Counted from the stretch's first letter, positions 54,903-62,779 are shown. The stretch: 64,000 nucleotides of DNA from JAPHTQ01 sp050288165 (GCA_050288165.1 JBNKDG010000004.1:62001-126000); one strand, 5' to 3'. A program made the numbers and translations. Notes: generated by a model not told the origin, from the sequence alone.

Positions 54903-55451
54903 TCAGGCCGGAACAACTTCCAGGGCAACGTTGTTACGCAGGGTGTTGGCAACCGGAGACCAGACGTTGGAGTGGGCGATGATCTCGTCCATCTCTTCTT
55001 TGCTGCAGGTACCTTCGGCATCGATTTTTACGCGTACCGCGGAGAAGCCGAGGGTCTTGGCTTCGTTCAGATCGCCGGTACCCCAAACAGCGGTAACGTT
55101 GATGTCGCCTTCCAGTTGCAGCTCCAGCTTGGAGATCTTGTGGCCGCGGGCAACGACGTTGGCGTGTACACCGACGGCGAGGCAGGCGCCCAGCGCAGCC
55201 AGTACGGCTTCAGAGGGGTTCGGTGCATTGTCTTCACCCAGCAGGTGCGGCGGCTCGTCGATCAGCATCGGCGCCAGGTCGCGGACATAGGTCTGCATAC
55301 GGAACTGACCTTCGCAGACGGTCTTGGCTTTCAGGGTGACGACGGAATCCGGGTTGGCTTTGCCTTTTTCGCCGAGTGCTGACAGGCCATCGCTGTCGAG
55401 GGAGCGCAGGCAGCTCATGGATTTGGCAACGGTTTGGGCTGTAGTGGTCAT
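54903..55451 (-). CDS. OsmC-family protein
   Basis: 182 aa. RDLAPMLIDEPPHLLGEDNAPNPSEAVLAALGACLAVGVHANVVARG carries the OsmC core, with the cysteine in ALGACLAVG. The second peroxidatic cysteine is expected further on and may be the one in EGTCSKEE. Ohr and OsmC proteins reduce organic peroxides using thiols. The family also has non-peroxidatic members. ATG 55451 has GGAG upstream. It is the first gene of a four-gene operon, 50 bp downstream of a near-perfect sigma-54 promoter. Confidence 0.88.
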   Translation of the reverse strand: MTTTAQTVAKSMSCLRSLDSDGLSALGEKGKANPDSVVTLKAKTVCEGQFRMQTYVRDLAPMLIDEPPHLLGEDNAPNPSEAVLAALGACLAVGVHANVVARGHKISKLELQLEGDINVTAVWGTGDLNEAKTLGFSAVRVKIDAEGTCSKEEMDEIIAHSNVWSPVANTLRNNVALEVVPA

Positions 55452-55500
55452 TGAATCGTTCTCCAGTGTTGTGGATGAAAATGGGTTACGACTGGATAAG

Positions 55501-55516
55501 AGCAAAGCCTGTGCCA
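55501..55516 (-). promoter_or_regulatory. Sigma-54 (-24/-12) promoter of the OsmC-like operon
   Basis: On the minus strand TGGCACAGGCTTTGCT matches the consensus TGGCAC-N5-TTGCW at every fixed position. GG and GC are 10 bp apart. It starts about 65 bp before the OsmC-like ATG. The 11-bp dyad lies about 118 bp upstream of the predicted start site. Confidence 0.9.
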
Positions 55517-55584
55517 GAGTTGAAAATGTATTTATTTCAACTGGTTATGAGATTTTGTGATTTTACATCTGGGAAGGGCTGAGA

Positions 55585-55629
55585 TTGTCAGGTCTGCTTT
55601 GTCGACAATGTCGATCAATGTCCTGACAA
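55585..55629. promoter_or_regulatory. Enhancer-like operator region of the OsmC-like operon
   Basis: The dyad CGACAATGTCG (55603-55613) is flanked almost symmetrically by TTGTCAGG (55585-55592) and its inverted copy CCTGACAA (55622-55629). The position suits an upstream activating sequence for the NifA-like regulator encoded just beside it. Confidence 0.8.
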
Positions 55630-55669
55630 TTTGTCCGCGTCACCCATCCCTGGGTAGTGCGGATAAGGA

Positions 55670-57298
55670 TCAATCGGGGATGTTGAGGATCTTCATACGG
55701 TAGCGCAGCTGGCGCGGTGTGAGGCCGAGACTGAGTGCGGCGCGGGTTTTGTTGCCGTGGTTCAGTTTCAGGGCGCTGAGGATCTGTTCCACCTCATCTT
55801 CGCGAACCCGGGCATAGGGACGCACACCATGCGGCATGTGCGGCATACCAGCGAAACCGTAGTGGCGATCCATCGGGGACTCCATTACAGGCGGTGGTAC
55901 GGGTTGTGGCTCGGGCATACTTTTCTGTCCGGGTGAGACCACACCATCCTCTTCCGCCAGGATCTGTTCGATCAACTCCCTGCCGATCAGGGTATCCATG
56001 CACAGCAGTACCGAGCGTTTCACCAGGTTCTCCAACTGACGGATATTGCCCGGCCAGGGGTAGTGTTCCAGCAGTTCCAGACTGCCAGGTCCGAAGACCA
56101 CGTTGCGGCCGTACTCTTCGTTGGCGGCATTGAGGAAGTGGCGCGCCAGGATCGGTACGTCGGTATGTCGTGCACGCAGAGGCGGCAGACGGATTGGGAA
56201 AACATTCAGTCGGTAGAAGAGATCGAGACGGAAACGGTTTTCGTTCACCGCCTCCTGCAGGTTCTGGTGTGTCGCGGCGACGATGCGTACGTTCACCGGA
56301 ATCCCCTTGGTGCTACCGATGCGCTGGATCTCGCGATCCTCCAGTACCTTCAGCAGTTTGGTCTGCAGGTCGAGATCGAGATCGCCGATCTCATCAAGGA
56401 ACAGGGTGCCGTTATGCGCCAGCTCGATCTTGCCCTTCTTCGCCGCAGTCGCACCGGTAAAGGCGCCCTTCTCGTGACCGAACAGTTCCGACTCGATCAA
56501 TGTTGCCGGGATCGCCGCGCAGTTGATGGCGATAAACGGGCCGGAGGCGCGTTCACTGGCCATGTGTTGCATGCGTGAGAAGCGCTCCTTGCCGGTACCC
56601 GATTCGCCCAGCAGCAATACCGTGGTATCGGTGCGTGCCACCTGCAACGCCTGTTCGATAGCGCGTTGCAACGCGTGGCTCTCGCCAATGATGCCGTACT
56701 GCGCACCCTTGCTCTCCAGCTTGTTGCGTAGCAATTTGTTTTCCGACAACAGATGCGCGGTGCGCTCGGACACCAGTTCCTTGACCCGCAACACCTGGCC
56801 GATCAGTGTCGCGATCACCTGTAGCAACGAAAGGTCGTGCTGGAACTGGCGCTCGCGATTGCGCAGGCGGTGTACCGCCAGTACACCGATCGGTTGTTCG
56901 TCGAGGATGATCGGTACCGCCAGGTAGGCGACTGTTTCATTCGGCAGGCTGGTGCGTTGTACCGCGCGGGTGAGGTAGGTGGGCTCTTTGTCGATATCCT
57001 GAATCAACGCCATTTGACCTGTCTGGAAAACACGGCCGGTAACTCCCTCACCGATAAGGTAGCTGCCGCGACGGCGTTCATCAGTGGTCAGGCCGTAGGC
57101 ATAGCTGATCTCCAGCCGCTTGCTGCTCTTGTTGGGTAGTACCACCCGGCCACGGTTGAGCCCCAGTAGTTGCGATAGCAACCGCAGTATCCCCTGAATC
57201 GCCGGTTCCGGATCGGCGGAGTGAGCAATGAGGCGCGCCCCTTGCTGAACCAGCAGCAGTTCTGAATAGAATGCCGCTTCACTAAACTCTTTTGTCAT
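55670..57298 (-). CDS. NifA-like sigma-54-dependent activator (GAF-AAA+-Fis HTH)
   Basis: 542 aa. A GAF sensor domain (about 25-175) precedes an AAA+ ATPase with Walker A GESGTGKE (231-238), the sigma-54 contact loop GAFTGA (278-283) and Walker B GTLFLDEIG (297-305). A Pro/Met/His-rich linker (about 455-495) and a C-terminal Fis-type helix-turn-helix NKTRAALSLGLTPRQLRYRMKILNI follow. The C-terminus is close to NifA/AnfA. No nif gene is present. ATG 57298 was chosen over 57349 because the upstream part contains the promoter. It should sense a small ligand and activate the four sigma-54 promoters around it. Confidence 0.92.
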   Translation of the reverse strand: MTKEFSEAAFYSELLLVQQGARLIAHSADPEPAIQGILRLLSQLLGLNRGRVVLPNKSSKRLEISYAYGLTTDERRRGSYLIGEGVTGRVFQTGQMALIQDIDKEPTYLTRAVQRTSLPNETVAYLAVPIILDEQPIGVLAVHRLRNRERQFQHDLSLLQVIATLIGQVLRVKELVSERTAHLLSENKLLRNKLESKGAQYGIIGESHALQRAIEQALQVARTDTTVLLLGESGTGKERFSRMQHMASERASGPFIAINCAAIPATLIESELFGHEKGAFTGATAAKKGKIELAHNGTLFLDEIGDLDLDLQTKLLKVLEDREIQRIGSTKGIPVNVRIVAATHQNLQEAVNENRFRLDLFYRLNVFPIRLPPLRARHTDVPILARHFLNAANEEYGRNVVFGPGSLELLEHYPWPGNIRQLENLVKRSVLLCMDTLIGRELIEQILAEEDGVVSPGQKSMPEPQPVPPPVMESPMDRHYGFAGMPHMPHGVRPYARVREDEVEQILSALKLNHGNKTRAALSLGLTPRQLRYRMKILNIPD

Positions 57299-57308
57299 AT
57301 CCCATCTC

Positions 57309-57319
57309 CGACATTGTCG
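57309..57319. promoter_or_regulatory. 11-bp dyad in the activator gene's leader
   Basis: On the minus strand CGACAATGTCG, identical to the dyads at 55603 and 60559. It lies 10 bp before the start codon and just after the predicted transcription start of this gene, a position more like repression than activation. Confidence 0.75.
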
Positions 57320-57332
57320 ACAGATTGCCCTA

Positions 57333-57348
57333 TGCAAAACCATTGCCA
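57333..57348 (-). promoter_or_regulatory. Sigma-54-type promoter of the activator gene
   Basis: On the minus strand TGGCAATGGTTTTGCA: GG and GC at the right distance and a good -12 TTGCA. TTGTCAGG (57357-57350 on the minus strand) lies immediately upstream. It is a weaker match than the OsmC-operon promoter. Confidence 0.68.
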
Positions 57349-57477
57349 ACCTGACAATTCAGATCGAATCTGGTGCAAACGGGATTTTTCTGACTATTTT
57401 GCCCGGAAATTATCCGCAGATTTTACAAGGACTTGCACGTAATCGGTGCGGATGATGCTTTTGTGTGCGGGAAGGTT

Positions 57478-57493
57478 GGGGCATCCATGCCCC
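57478..57493. terminator. Hairpin after the ABC permease gene
   Basis: GGGGCAT (cc) ATGCCCC, perfect, 16 bp downstream of the permease stop on the minus strand. No T-run. It may end or weaken read-through from the importer operon into the activator gene. Confidence 0.55.
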
Positions 57494-57508
57494 GGATGAG
57501 CGCTTGAA

Positions 57509-58348
57509 TTACTCGTAGTGCCAACTGAAACGTTTGATCAGACTGACGCAGACCGCGTCGAGGATGAAACCGATGATACCGATCACCACCACCATGGCGG
57601 CGAGGGTGTCGTATTCCAGGGTATCGCGGGCATCGTTGATCGCATAACCGAGGCCGCTGGTGACGCCGAGGTATTCGGCCGGAACCAGCACGATCCAGGC
57701 GACACCGACGGCGAGGCGGATGCCGGCGAAGATGTCCTGACCGATGGCAGGCAGGATGATGCGACGCAGCATCTGGAACGGGTCGGCACCGAGATTCTTG
57801 GCCACCTTGAACCAGAGCGGATCGATACGCCGAACACCCTGCGCGGTAGAGAAGAGGATCGGCCATATCGCGGCAACGGTGATAAGGAATACGATTGCGC
57901 CATCCCAACTGGAGAAGGCCAGAACCGCGATTGGCATCCACGCCAGTGGGCTGATCATACGCAGGAACTGGAATGGTACATGGGTGACTTCACGCAGTCC
58001 GGCAGAGAGGCCGATGGCCACACCAATCGGCACACCGATCAGCACCGCCCAGAACAGACCCAGGCCGATACGCGCCAGACTGGGCATGATCGCTTTCAAT
58101 ACCGCGCCGTTTTCGGTTAGTTCGATCAGGCGGGCAAAGGCCGGACCGGGGGCGAAGGCGGCAAACGATTCGGTATCCGGGTTATTGGCGATCAACCAGC
58201 CGCCGAACCACCACGCCAGCAACAGGCCGGTGATGCCGATCAACGGATAGCCACCGAATGAGAGAAGTGGTTTCAGCAGGTCACGTTTGGCCTTGCCACC
58301 CTCCGTGGTGGCAAGCATGGTGGTGGGCATGGTCTGTTCGTTGCTCAT
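57509..58348 (-). CDS. ABC transporter permease (TauC/SsuC/CynB-like)
   Basis: 279 aa with six membrane helices. The EAA-type loop GVRRIDPLWFKVAKNLGADPFQMLRRIILPAIGQDIFAGIRLAVGVAWIVLV contacts the ATPase. This is the nitrate/sulfonate/taurine/cyanate class of importer. Its start overlaps the end of the binding-protein gene by 4 bp. Substrate is inferred from the neighbouring cyanase; cyanate or a related small anion is likely. Confidence 0.92.
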   Translation of the reverse strand: MSNEQTMPTTMLATTEGGKAKRDLLKPLLSFGGYPLIGITGLLLAWWFGGWLIANNPDTESFAAFAPGPAFARLIELTENGAVLKAIMPSLARIGLGLFWAVLIGVPIGVAIGLSAGLREVTHVPFQFLRMISPLAWMPIAVLAFSSWDGAIVFLITVAAIWPILFSTAQGVRRIDPLWFKVAKNLGADPFQMLRRIILPAIGQDIFAGIRLAVGVAWIVLVPAEYLGVTSGLGYAINDARDTLEYDTLAAMVVVIGIIGFILDAVCVSLIKRFSWHYE

Positions 58349-59583
58349 ATCTTGATCACCTCAGTGCGTTCGAACGGATTGGCCGGATCAACACCGGGCG
58401 CCTTCTCCCAACCTTTGTATTTATCCATCGCTGCCTTGACGTGTTTGTAATCAACCAGATCCTGGGCAACGAACTTCGGATCGAGTTTCTCGAGGAAGGT
58501 CTTCTCGCCACCGACCAGGGTTTCGTTCATTGCGGTGACGATCATCTCGGTCGCCGACGGATAAGGATAGGGTGCGAAGTCGATACGGCCGTTGCCGAAC
58601 TCTTTCTGGTGACGAATCGCATCGGGTTTGGCGTAAGCCGCTTCGTCGTAGTAGGTCATGGCGCGAACTACCGCCTTGCCCGGCATCGGCAGGTAACCCT
58701 TGCCGTCCTTGGAGAGCATCATCGCCACTTCGGCCTTGTTCTCCTGGGCGTAGATCTCGGCGCGGACGATGGCGTTCATCACCTTTTGTGTCCACTCCGG
58801 TTTGGCCTTCACGGTGTCTTCGTTCATGCAGACCACGCAGCAGGGATGGTTCTTCCAGATGTCGCCGGTGAAGCGCAGCATCTTGCCGCCCGCTTTCAGT
58901 TCGCCGAAGGCGTTGAACGGTTCGGCAACGATGAAGGCGTCGATCTTTTTCGCGGCCAGCGCAGGCGGCATATCCGGCGGTGGCATGATCATCAGGTTGA
59001 CTTCATCGGCGGCCAGCGGTGAGGTTTGATCCTTGATCACCGGTTTCAGTCCGGCATTGCGCAGTGCCATCTGCAGCACGATGTTGTGCATCGAGTACCA
59101 GTAGGGAACGGCGATCTGCTTACCTGCAAGATCCTTGAAGTCGTCGGCCTTGATGTGTTTGCCCACGACCACGGCGGAACCGTTGATGTGTGCCCAGGAC
59201 ATGATCTTGACCGGGAAGTTGTTGTTGTAGCGCATCCACACCGGGATCGGTTTGAGCAGGTGAACCAGATTGAATTTGCCCGCGGCAAAACCTTCCACCA
59301 GCGGCGACCAGCCACGGATCAGGGTCGGTTTTTCCGCTTTAAGACCTTCCGCTTCGAAGAAGCCCATGGCATGTGCCACCAGCAGGGCGGTGGCATCGGT
59401 GATCGGCAGGTAACCGATGCGAACCACTTCGTCATCGGGCGGCGTCATGTTTGCCAGGCTCAGGCCGGGCAGGGTCATACCAGCCGCCAGCCCTCCCATG
59501 GCCAGCATGTCGAGCATGAAGTCACGGCGACTCATCTCATGTTTGTTCAGGTATTCCAGTTCATCATCTTTATACTTGCTCAT
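58345..59583 (-). CDS. ABC transporter substrate-binding protein, Tat-exported (NMT1/CynA/TauA-like)
   Basis: 412 aa. A twin-arginine signal (SRRDFMLDMLAMGG near residues 18-31, then a hydrophobic stretch) indicates export of a folded protein. The mature part shows the NMT1/NrtA fold: VRIGYLPITDATALLVAHAMGFFEAEGLKAEKPTLIRGWSPLVEGFAAGKFNLVHLLKP and IPVWMRYNN. Related proteins bind nitrate, bicarbonate, cyanate, taurine or thiamine precursors. MPPPDMPPALAAKKIDAFIVAEPFNAF matches the family's domain-crossing segment. ATG 59583 lies 48 bp after the ATPase stop. Confidence 0.9.
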   Translation of the reverse strand: MSKYKDDELEYLNKHEMSRRDFMLDMLAMGGLAAGMTLPGLSLANMTPPDDEVVRIGYLPITDATALLVAHAMGFFEAEGLKAEKPTLIRGWSPLVEGFAAGKFNLVHLLKPIPVWMRYNNNFPVKIMSWAHINGSAVVVGKHIKADDFKDLAGKQIAVPYWYSMHNIVLQMALRNAGLKPVIKDQTSPLAADEVNLMIMPPPDMPPALAAKKIDAFIVAEPFNAFGELKAGGKMLRFTGDIWKNHPCCVVCMNEDTVKAKPEWTQKVMNAIVRAEIYAQENKAEVAMMLSKDGKGYLPMPGKAVVRAMTYYDEAAYAKPDAIRHQKEFGNGRIDFAPYPYPSATEMIVTAMNETLVGGEKTFLEKLDPKFVAQDLVDYKHVKAAMDKYKGWEKAPGVDPANPFERTEVIKI

Positions 59584-59631
59584 GATCGTTACCTTCTCAG
59601 TTGTCTGTGTTGCAGGGAGGGTGTGTCGTTT

Positions 59632-60432
59632 TCAGGCGGCTTCCTGTTTCAGGTTTTCACTCTTGTTGTTCTGTTCTTGTTCGGCGGCGGCATTACCGAC
59701 CAGACGATCGAATTTCCTCATCAGTTTTTCGCGCTCGTGGCTGAACTCGGTTGAAGCGCGGTCACGGGGGAAGGGCAGAGCGACGCGATGCTCACCGACG
59801 ATACGACCGGGATTGGCCGACATGATCAGAATCCGGTCGGCCATCGCCGCGGCTTCGTCGATATCGTGGGTGACGATTACCAGAGTCAGCTTTGCCTGAT
59901 CGGCAATGCGGATCACCTCATCCTGCAGCGAAGAGCGGGTAAAGGCGTCCAGTGCGGAGAAGGGTTCGTCGAGTAGCAGCAGTTCAGGGGAAGTGGCCAG
60001 TGAGCGTGCCAGTGCAACACGTTGTTGCTGGCCGCCAGAGAGACTTTGTACATTGGCATCCATCTTTTCGGCCAGGCCCACCATCTCCAGCAGGTGATCG
60101 ACCTTGCTCTCATCTTTTTCACCGGCCAGGGTCAGGCCGAGCGCAGCATTCTGCCGCACGTTCATCCACGGATAGAGGGAAGGCTTCTGGAACATCATGT
60201 TCCACTTGGCGCTGGGACGGGTGACCTGATGACTATTGATACGTACACAGCCTTCGCTGGGCATCAACAGGCCAGCCAGCATGTGCAACAGGGTCGACTT
60301 GCCGCAGCCGCTACGGCCGATCAATGCCACCTTCTCGCCGGGTGCGATGGTCAATTCAATGTTGGACAGGGTGGGATTGGCCTGTCCCTTGAAAGTGTGG
60401 GTGATATAGTCGACGCTGATATTTGCACTCAT
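59632..60432 (-). CDS. ABC transporter ATPase (TauB/SsuB/CynD-like)
   Basis: 266 aa. Walker A is GRSGCGKST, the signature LSGGQQQRVALARSLA, and Walker B LLLLDEPFSALD, with the H-loop His in IVTHDIDEAAAMADRI. It is the first gene of the importer operon, 24 bp after the predicted sigma-54 start site. The C-terminal tail is polar (AAAEQEQNNKSENLKQ). It energises uptake by the Tat-exported binding protein and permease downstream. Confidence 0.94.
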   Translation of the reverse strand: MSANISVDYITHTFKGQANPTLSNIELTIAPGEKVALIGRSGCGKSTLLHMLAGLLMPSEGCVRINSHQVTRPSAKWNMMFQKPSLYPWMNVRQNAALGLTLAGEKDESKVDHLLEMVGLAEKMDANVQSLSGGQQQRVALARSLATSPELLLLDEPFSALDAFTRSSLQDEVIRIADQAKLTLVIVTHDIDEAAAMADRILIMSANPGRIVGEHRVALPFPRDRASTEFSHEREKLMRKFDRLVGNAAAEQEQNNKSENLKQEAA

Positions 60433-60466
60433 GGGTATTGCCTCAAGTTGAATTCAGTTGAGGCAA

Positions 60467-60482
60467 TGCAGTGATCGTGCCA
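60467..60482 (-). promoter_or_regulatory. Sigma-54 promoter of the ABC importer operon
   Basis: On the minus strand TGGCACGATCACTGCA: the -24 element is perfect (TGGCACG) and the -12 element has one change (CTGC for TTGC). The dyad CGACAATGTCG is centred about 108 bp upstream of the predicted start site. Confidence 0.85.
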
Positions 60483-60558
60483 GCACGCAAAATGCCTGTT
60501 TTTTCAGGCAGAAACGCGCATTTTCCCCTTCAGTCCACTTTGTCACCTCAGGCATTGA

Positions 60559-60569
60559 CGACAATGTCG
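60559..60569. promoter_or_regulatory. 11-bp dyad shared by two divergent sigma-54 promoters
   Basis: CGACAATGTCG, identical to 55603-55613 and 57309-57319. It lies between the importer promoter (about 108 bp) and the cynS promoter (about 119 bp), so one operator can serve both. Additional GACAA and GACAG half-like motifs follow to the right. Confidence 0.82.
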
Positions 60570-60656
60570 GACAATCCAGACAAAAGCAGACAGTCTTACT
60601 TGGTCATTACGGTGCAATAAGCCTTAAATGGCGCCGCCGTGCACTATTTCAGGATC

Positions 60657-60672
60657 TGGCATCACTATTGCT
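60657..60672 (+). promoter_or_regulatory. Sigma-54-type promoter of cynS
   Basis: TGGCATCACTATTGCT: -24 GG and -12 GC with 10-bp spacing, and a good TTGCT. The predicted start site is near 60683, about 49 nt before the cynS ATG. Confidence 0.82.
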
Positions 60673-60731
60673 GTGGAGATAGCAGGGTTATCCCGACTAT
60701 GTTCCACACCATCCTGAATGAGGTCTGTGTC

Positions 60732-61172
60732 ATGAAAAAGAGTGAAATGAAAGAAGTAATTCTCGAAGCAAAGAAAGAGAAGGGATTAACCTGGGCAGCA
60801 CTGGCCGAGAAAGCTGGGCTCTCTGCCGAGTACACCTGCTCCGCCTGTCTGGGTATGAACCACCTGGACAAGGGTCCGGCCGATGCGGTTGCCGCGGCTC
60901 TGGGCATGGGCGCTGAACTCTCCACCGCGCTGCAGGAATTCCCGCACAAAGCCTGGGACCAACTGGTACCGACCGATCCGGTTATCTACCGCTGGTACGA
61001 AATCGTTGGTGTCTACGGCGAGACCATCAAAGAGCTGATCCACGAGAAGTTCGGCGACGGCATCATGAGCGCTATCGACTTCTCCATGAATATCGACAAG
61101 GAAAAGAATCCGGCGGGTGATCGCGTTGTTGTAACGCTTAACGGAAAATTCCTGCCGTACAAATCCTGGTAA
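60732..61172 (+). CDS. cynS: Cyanate hydratase (cyanase)
   Basis: 146 aa. The catalytic residues align with E. coli CynS: Arg87 and Glu90 in DPVIYRWYEIVGVYG, and Ser113 in GDGIMSAIDF, then VVVTLNGKFLPYK at the end. It turns cyanate and bicarbonate into ammonia and CO2 in the cytoplasm. The N-terminal helical domain carries an unusual CSAC (36-39). ATG 60732 has GAGG upstream. It is divergent from the importer operon and shares its operator, so it probably supplies nitrogen or removes toxic cyanate. Confidence 0.97.
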   Translation: MKKSEMKEVILEAKKEKGLTWAALAEKAGLSAEYTCSACLGMNHLDKGPADAVAAALGMGAELSTALQEFPHKAWDQLVPTDPVIYRWYEIVGVYGETIKELIHEKFGDGIMSAIDFSMNIDKEKNPAGDRVVVTLNGKFLPYKSW

Positions 61173-61190
61173 GGAATACATTGAATGGTT

Positions 61191-61216
61191 GCCCGATGTC
61201 CTGATGGACATCGGGC
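61191..61216. terminator. Perfect 11-bp hairpin after cynS
   Basis: GCCCGATGTCC (tgat) GGACATCGGGC between convergent cynS and the PPK2-type gene. There is no clear T-run, so terminator function is probable but not certain. Confidence 0.6.
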
Positions 61217-61224
61217 TATACCAT

Positions 61225-62715
61225 CTAACCTTCTACGGCCGCTTCCAATCGTTCACACACGGTTTTAATCGCCTTGATCCGGGCGTAACGTTTGTCGTTG
61301 CCTTCGATCAATGTCCACGGCGCATATTCGGTGCTGGTTCGCTCCACCATGTCGTTGACCGCCAGTTCATAATCGTCCCAGCGCTCGCGGTTGCGGTAAT
61401 CTTCTTCGGTGATTTTGTACTGCTTATAGGCGATCTTTTCCCGTTCCTTGAAGCGGCGCAGTTGTTCTTCCTTGTCGATATGTAACCAGAACTTAAGCAG
61501 CACGATGCCGTGCTCGGTGAGCTGTTCCTCGAAGTCGGCGATCTCGGCATAGGCACGCATCCACTGATCGTGACTGGCGTAGCCTTCTACCCGCTCCACC
61601 AATACGCGTCCGTACCAACTGCGATCGTAAATGGTGATCTGTCCAGCCCGTGGTATATGGCGCCAGAAGCGCCACAGGTAGTGATGCGCCCGCTCTTCAT
61701 CGGTCGGTGCCGCGATAGGGATGATCTGGAATTTGCGCGCGTCGAGCGGATTGATGATGCGGCGAATAAGGCCACCCTTGCCACCGGCATCCCAGCCTTC
61801 GAGCACGATAATGGTGGAGATTTTTTTCTCGTAAGCCGTCCGTGCCAGCAGATGGAGTTTGCCCTGGTATTTCTCCAGTTGTTTGCGGTACTCCTTCTTC
61901 TCCACCGACTTACTCAGGTCGAGATGGCTGAGCAGGGTGGTGGTGTGGTTGAGCACAGGCATGATCTCACTCTGTAACGGTGCCAGGTGATCGATATGCT
62001 GTTCTTCTTTCTGCAGACGGGAGCGAATGCGATCGAGGATATGCTGGCCAATGGTGATGCCGCGATAGTAGGGGTCGCTGCCCTCAACAATGGTCCATGG
62101 AGCTTCGCCGGTGCTGGTATCGCGCAGGGTGCGTTCGGCGATGCTACGAAACTCGTTATATTTCTTCAGGTGCTCCCGATCGGTATCGGTTACCCGCCAG
62201 GCGGTTTTGGGATCGCTCTCCAGTTTTTTCAGGCGTGCCTTTTGCGCATCTCTGGAGAGGTGTAGCCAGAATTTGATGATCAGTGCGCCATCGTCGAACA
62301 GCTCTTTCTCGAAGGTCTTGATGCGCAGCATATGACCGTCGAGTTCGGCATCGTTGAATTCGCCATTGAGTCGTTGCGCGATAGGGTGGCTGTACCAGGA
62401 ACCGACATAGAGACCGATACGACCCTTTTGCGGCAGGGCGCGCCAGAAGCGCCAGAACTCGGGACGCTCACGCTCTTCATCACTCGGTTCGCCAAAGGCA
62501 AAGGTGCGCACATAACGGGGATCAAACCATTCGTTGAGCAGATTGACGGTGGCGCCTTTGCCGGCCCCGTCGACACCGGAGACAAGAATGATAACCGGAA
62601 AGTCTGCAAGTTTGAGCGTCTCCTGTACCTGCAACAGTTCGGTACGTAATGTGGGGACGCGTGCTTCGTACTCTTTCTTTTCCAGCTTATGGCCCAACTC
62701 GGCGACTTCGAACAT
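61225..62715 (-). CDS. Polyphosphate:AMP phosphotransferase (two-domain PPK2)
   Basis: 496 aa, made of two tandem PPK2 domains. Walker A motifs are ILVSGVDGAGKGATVNLL (N-terminal) and IVLEGWDAGGKGGLIRRI (C-terminal), each followed by a Walker B and lid region (YVGSWYSHPIAQR and YDRSWYGRVLVERVEG). Two-domain members (about 500 aa) phosphorylate AMP to ADP with polyphosphate. The C-terminal half has the full set of catalytic residues; the N-terminal half is partly degenerate, as usual. With ppk and ppx this is the third polyphosphate enzyme in the window. Confidence 0.92.
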   Translation of the reverse strand: MFEVAELGHKLEKKEYEARVPTLRTELLQVQETLKLADFPVIILVSGVDGAGKGATVNLLNEWFDPRYVRTFAFGEPSDEERERPEFWRFWRALPQKGRIGLYVGSWYSHPIAQRLNGEFNDAELDGHMLRIKTFEKELFDDGALIIKFWLHLSRDAQKARLKKLESDPKTAWRVTDTDREHLKKYNEFRSIAERTLRDTSTGEAPWTIVEGSDPYYRGITIGQHILDRIRSRLQKEEQHIDHLAPLQSEIMPVLNHTTTLLSHLDLSKSVEKKEYRKQLEKYQGKLHLLARTAYEKKISTIIVLEGWDAGGKGGLIRRIINPLDARKFQIIPIAAPTDEERAHHYLWRFWRHIPRAGQITIYDRSWYGRVLVERVEGYASHDQWMRAYAEIADFEEQLTEHGIVLLKFWLHIDKEEQLRRFKEREKIAYKQYKITEEDYRNRERWDDYELAVNDMVERTSTEYAPWTLIEGNDKRYARIKAIKTVCERLEAAVEG

Positions 62716-62779
62716 CGATTACCTCCCAATAGCAGCTATATAACCATAGCTGCCATGGGTGAAACAGTCATGGACGAAA

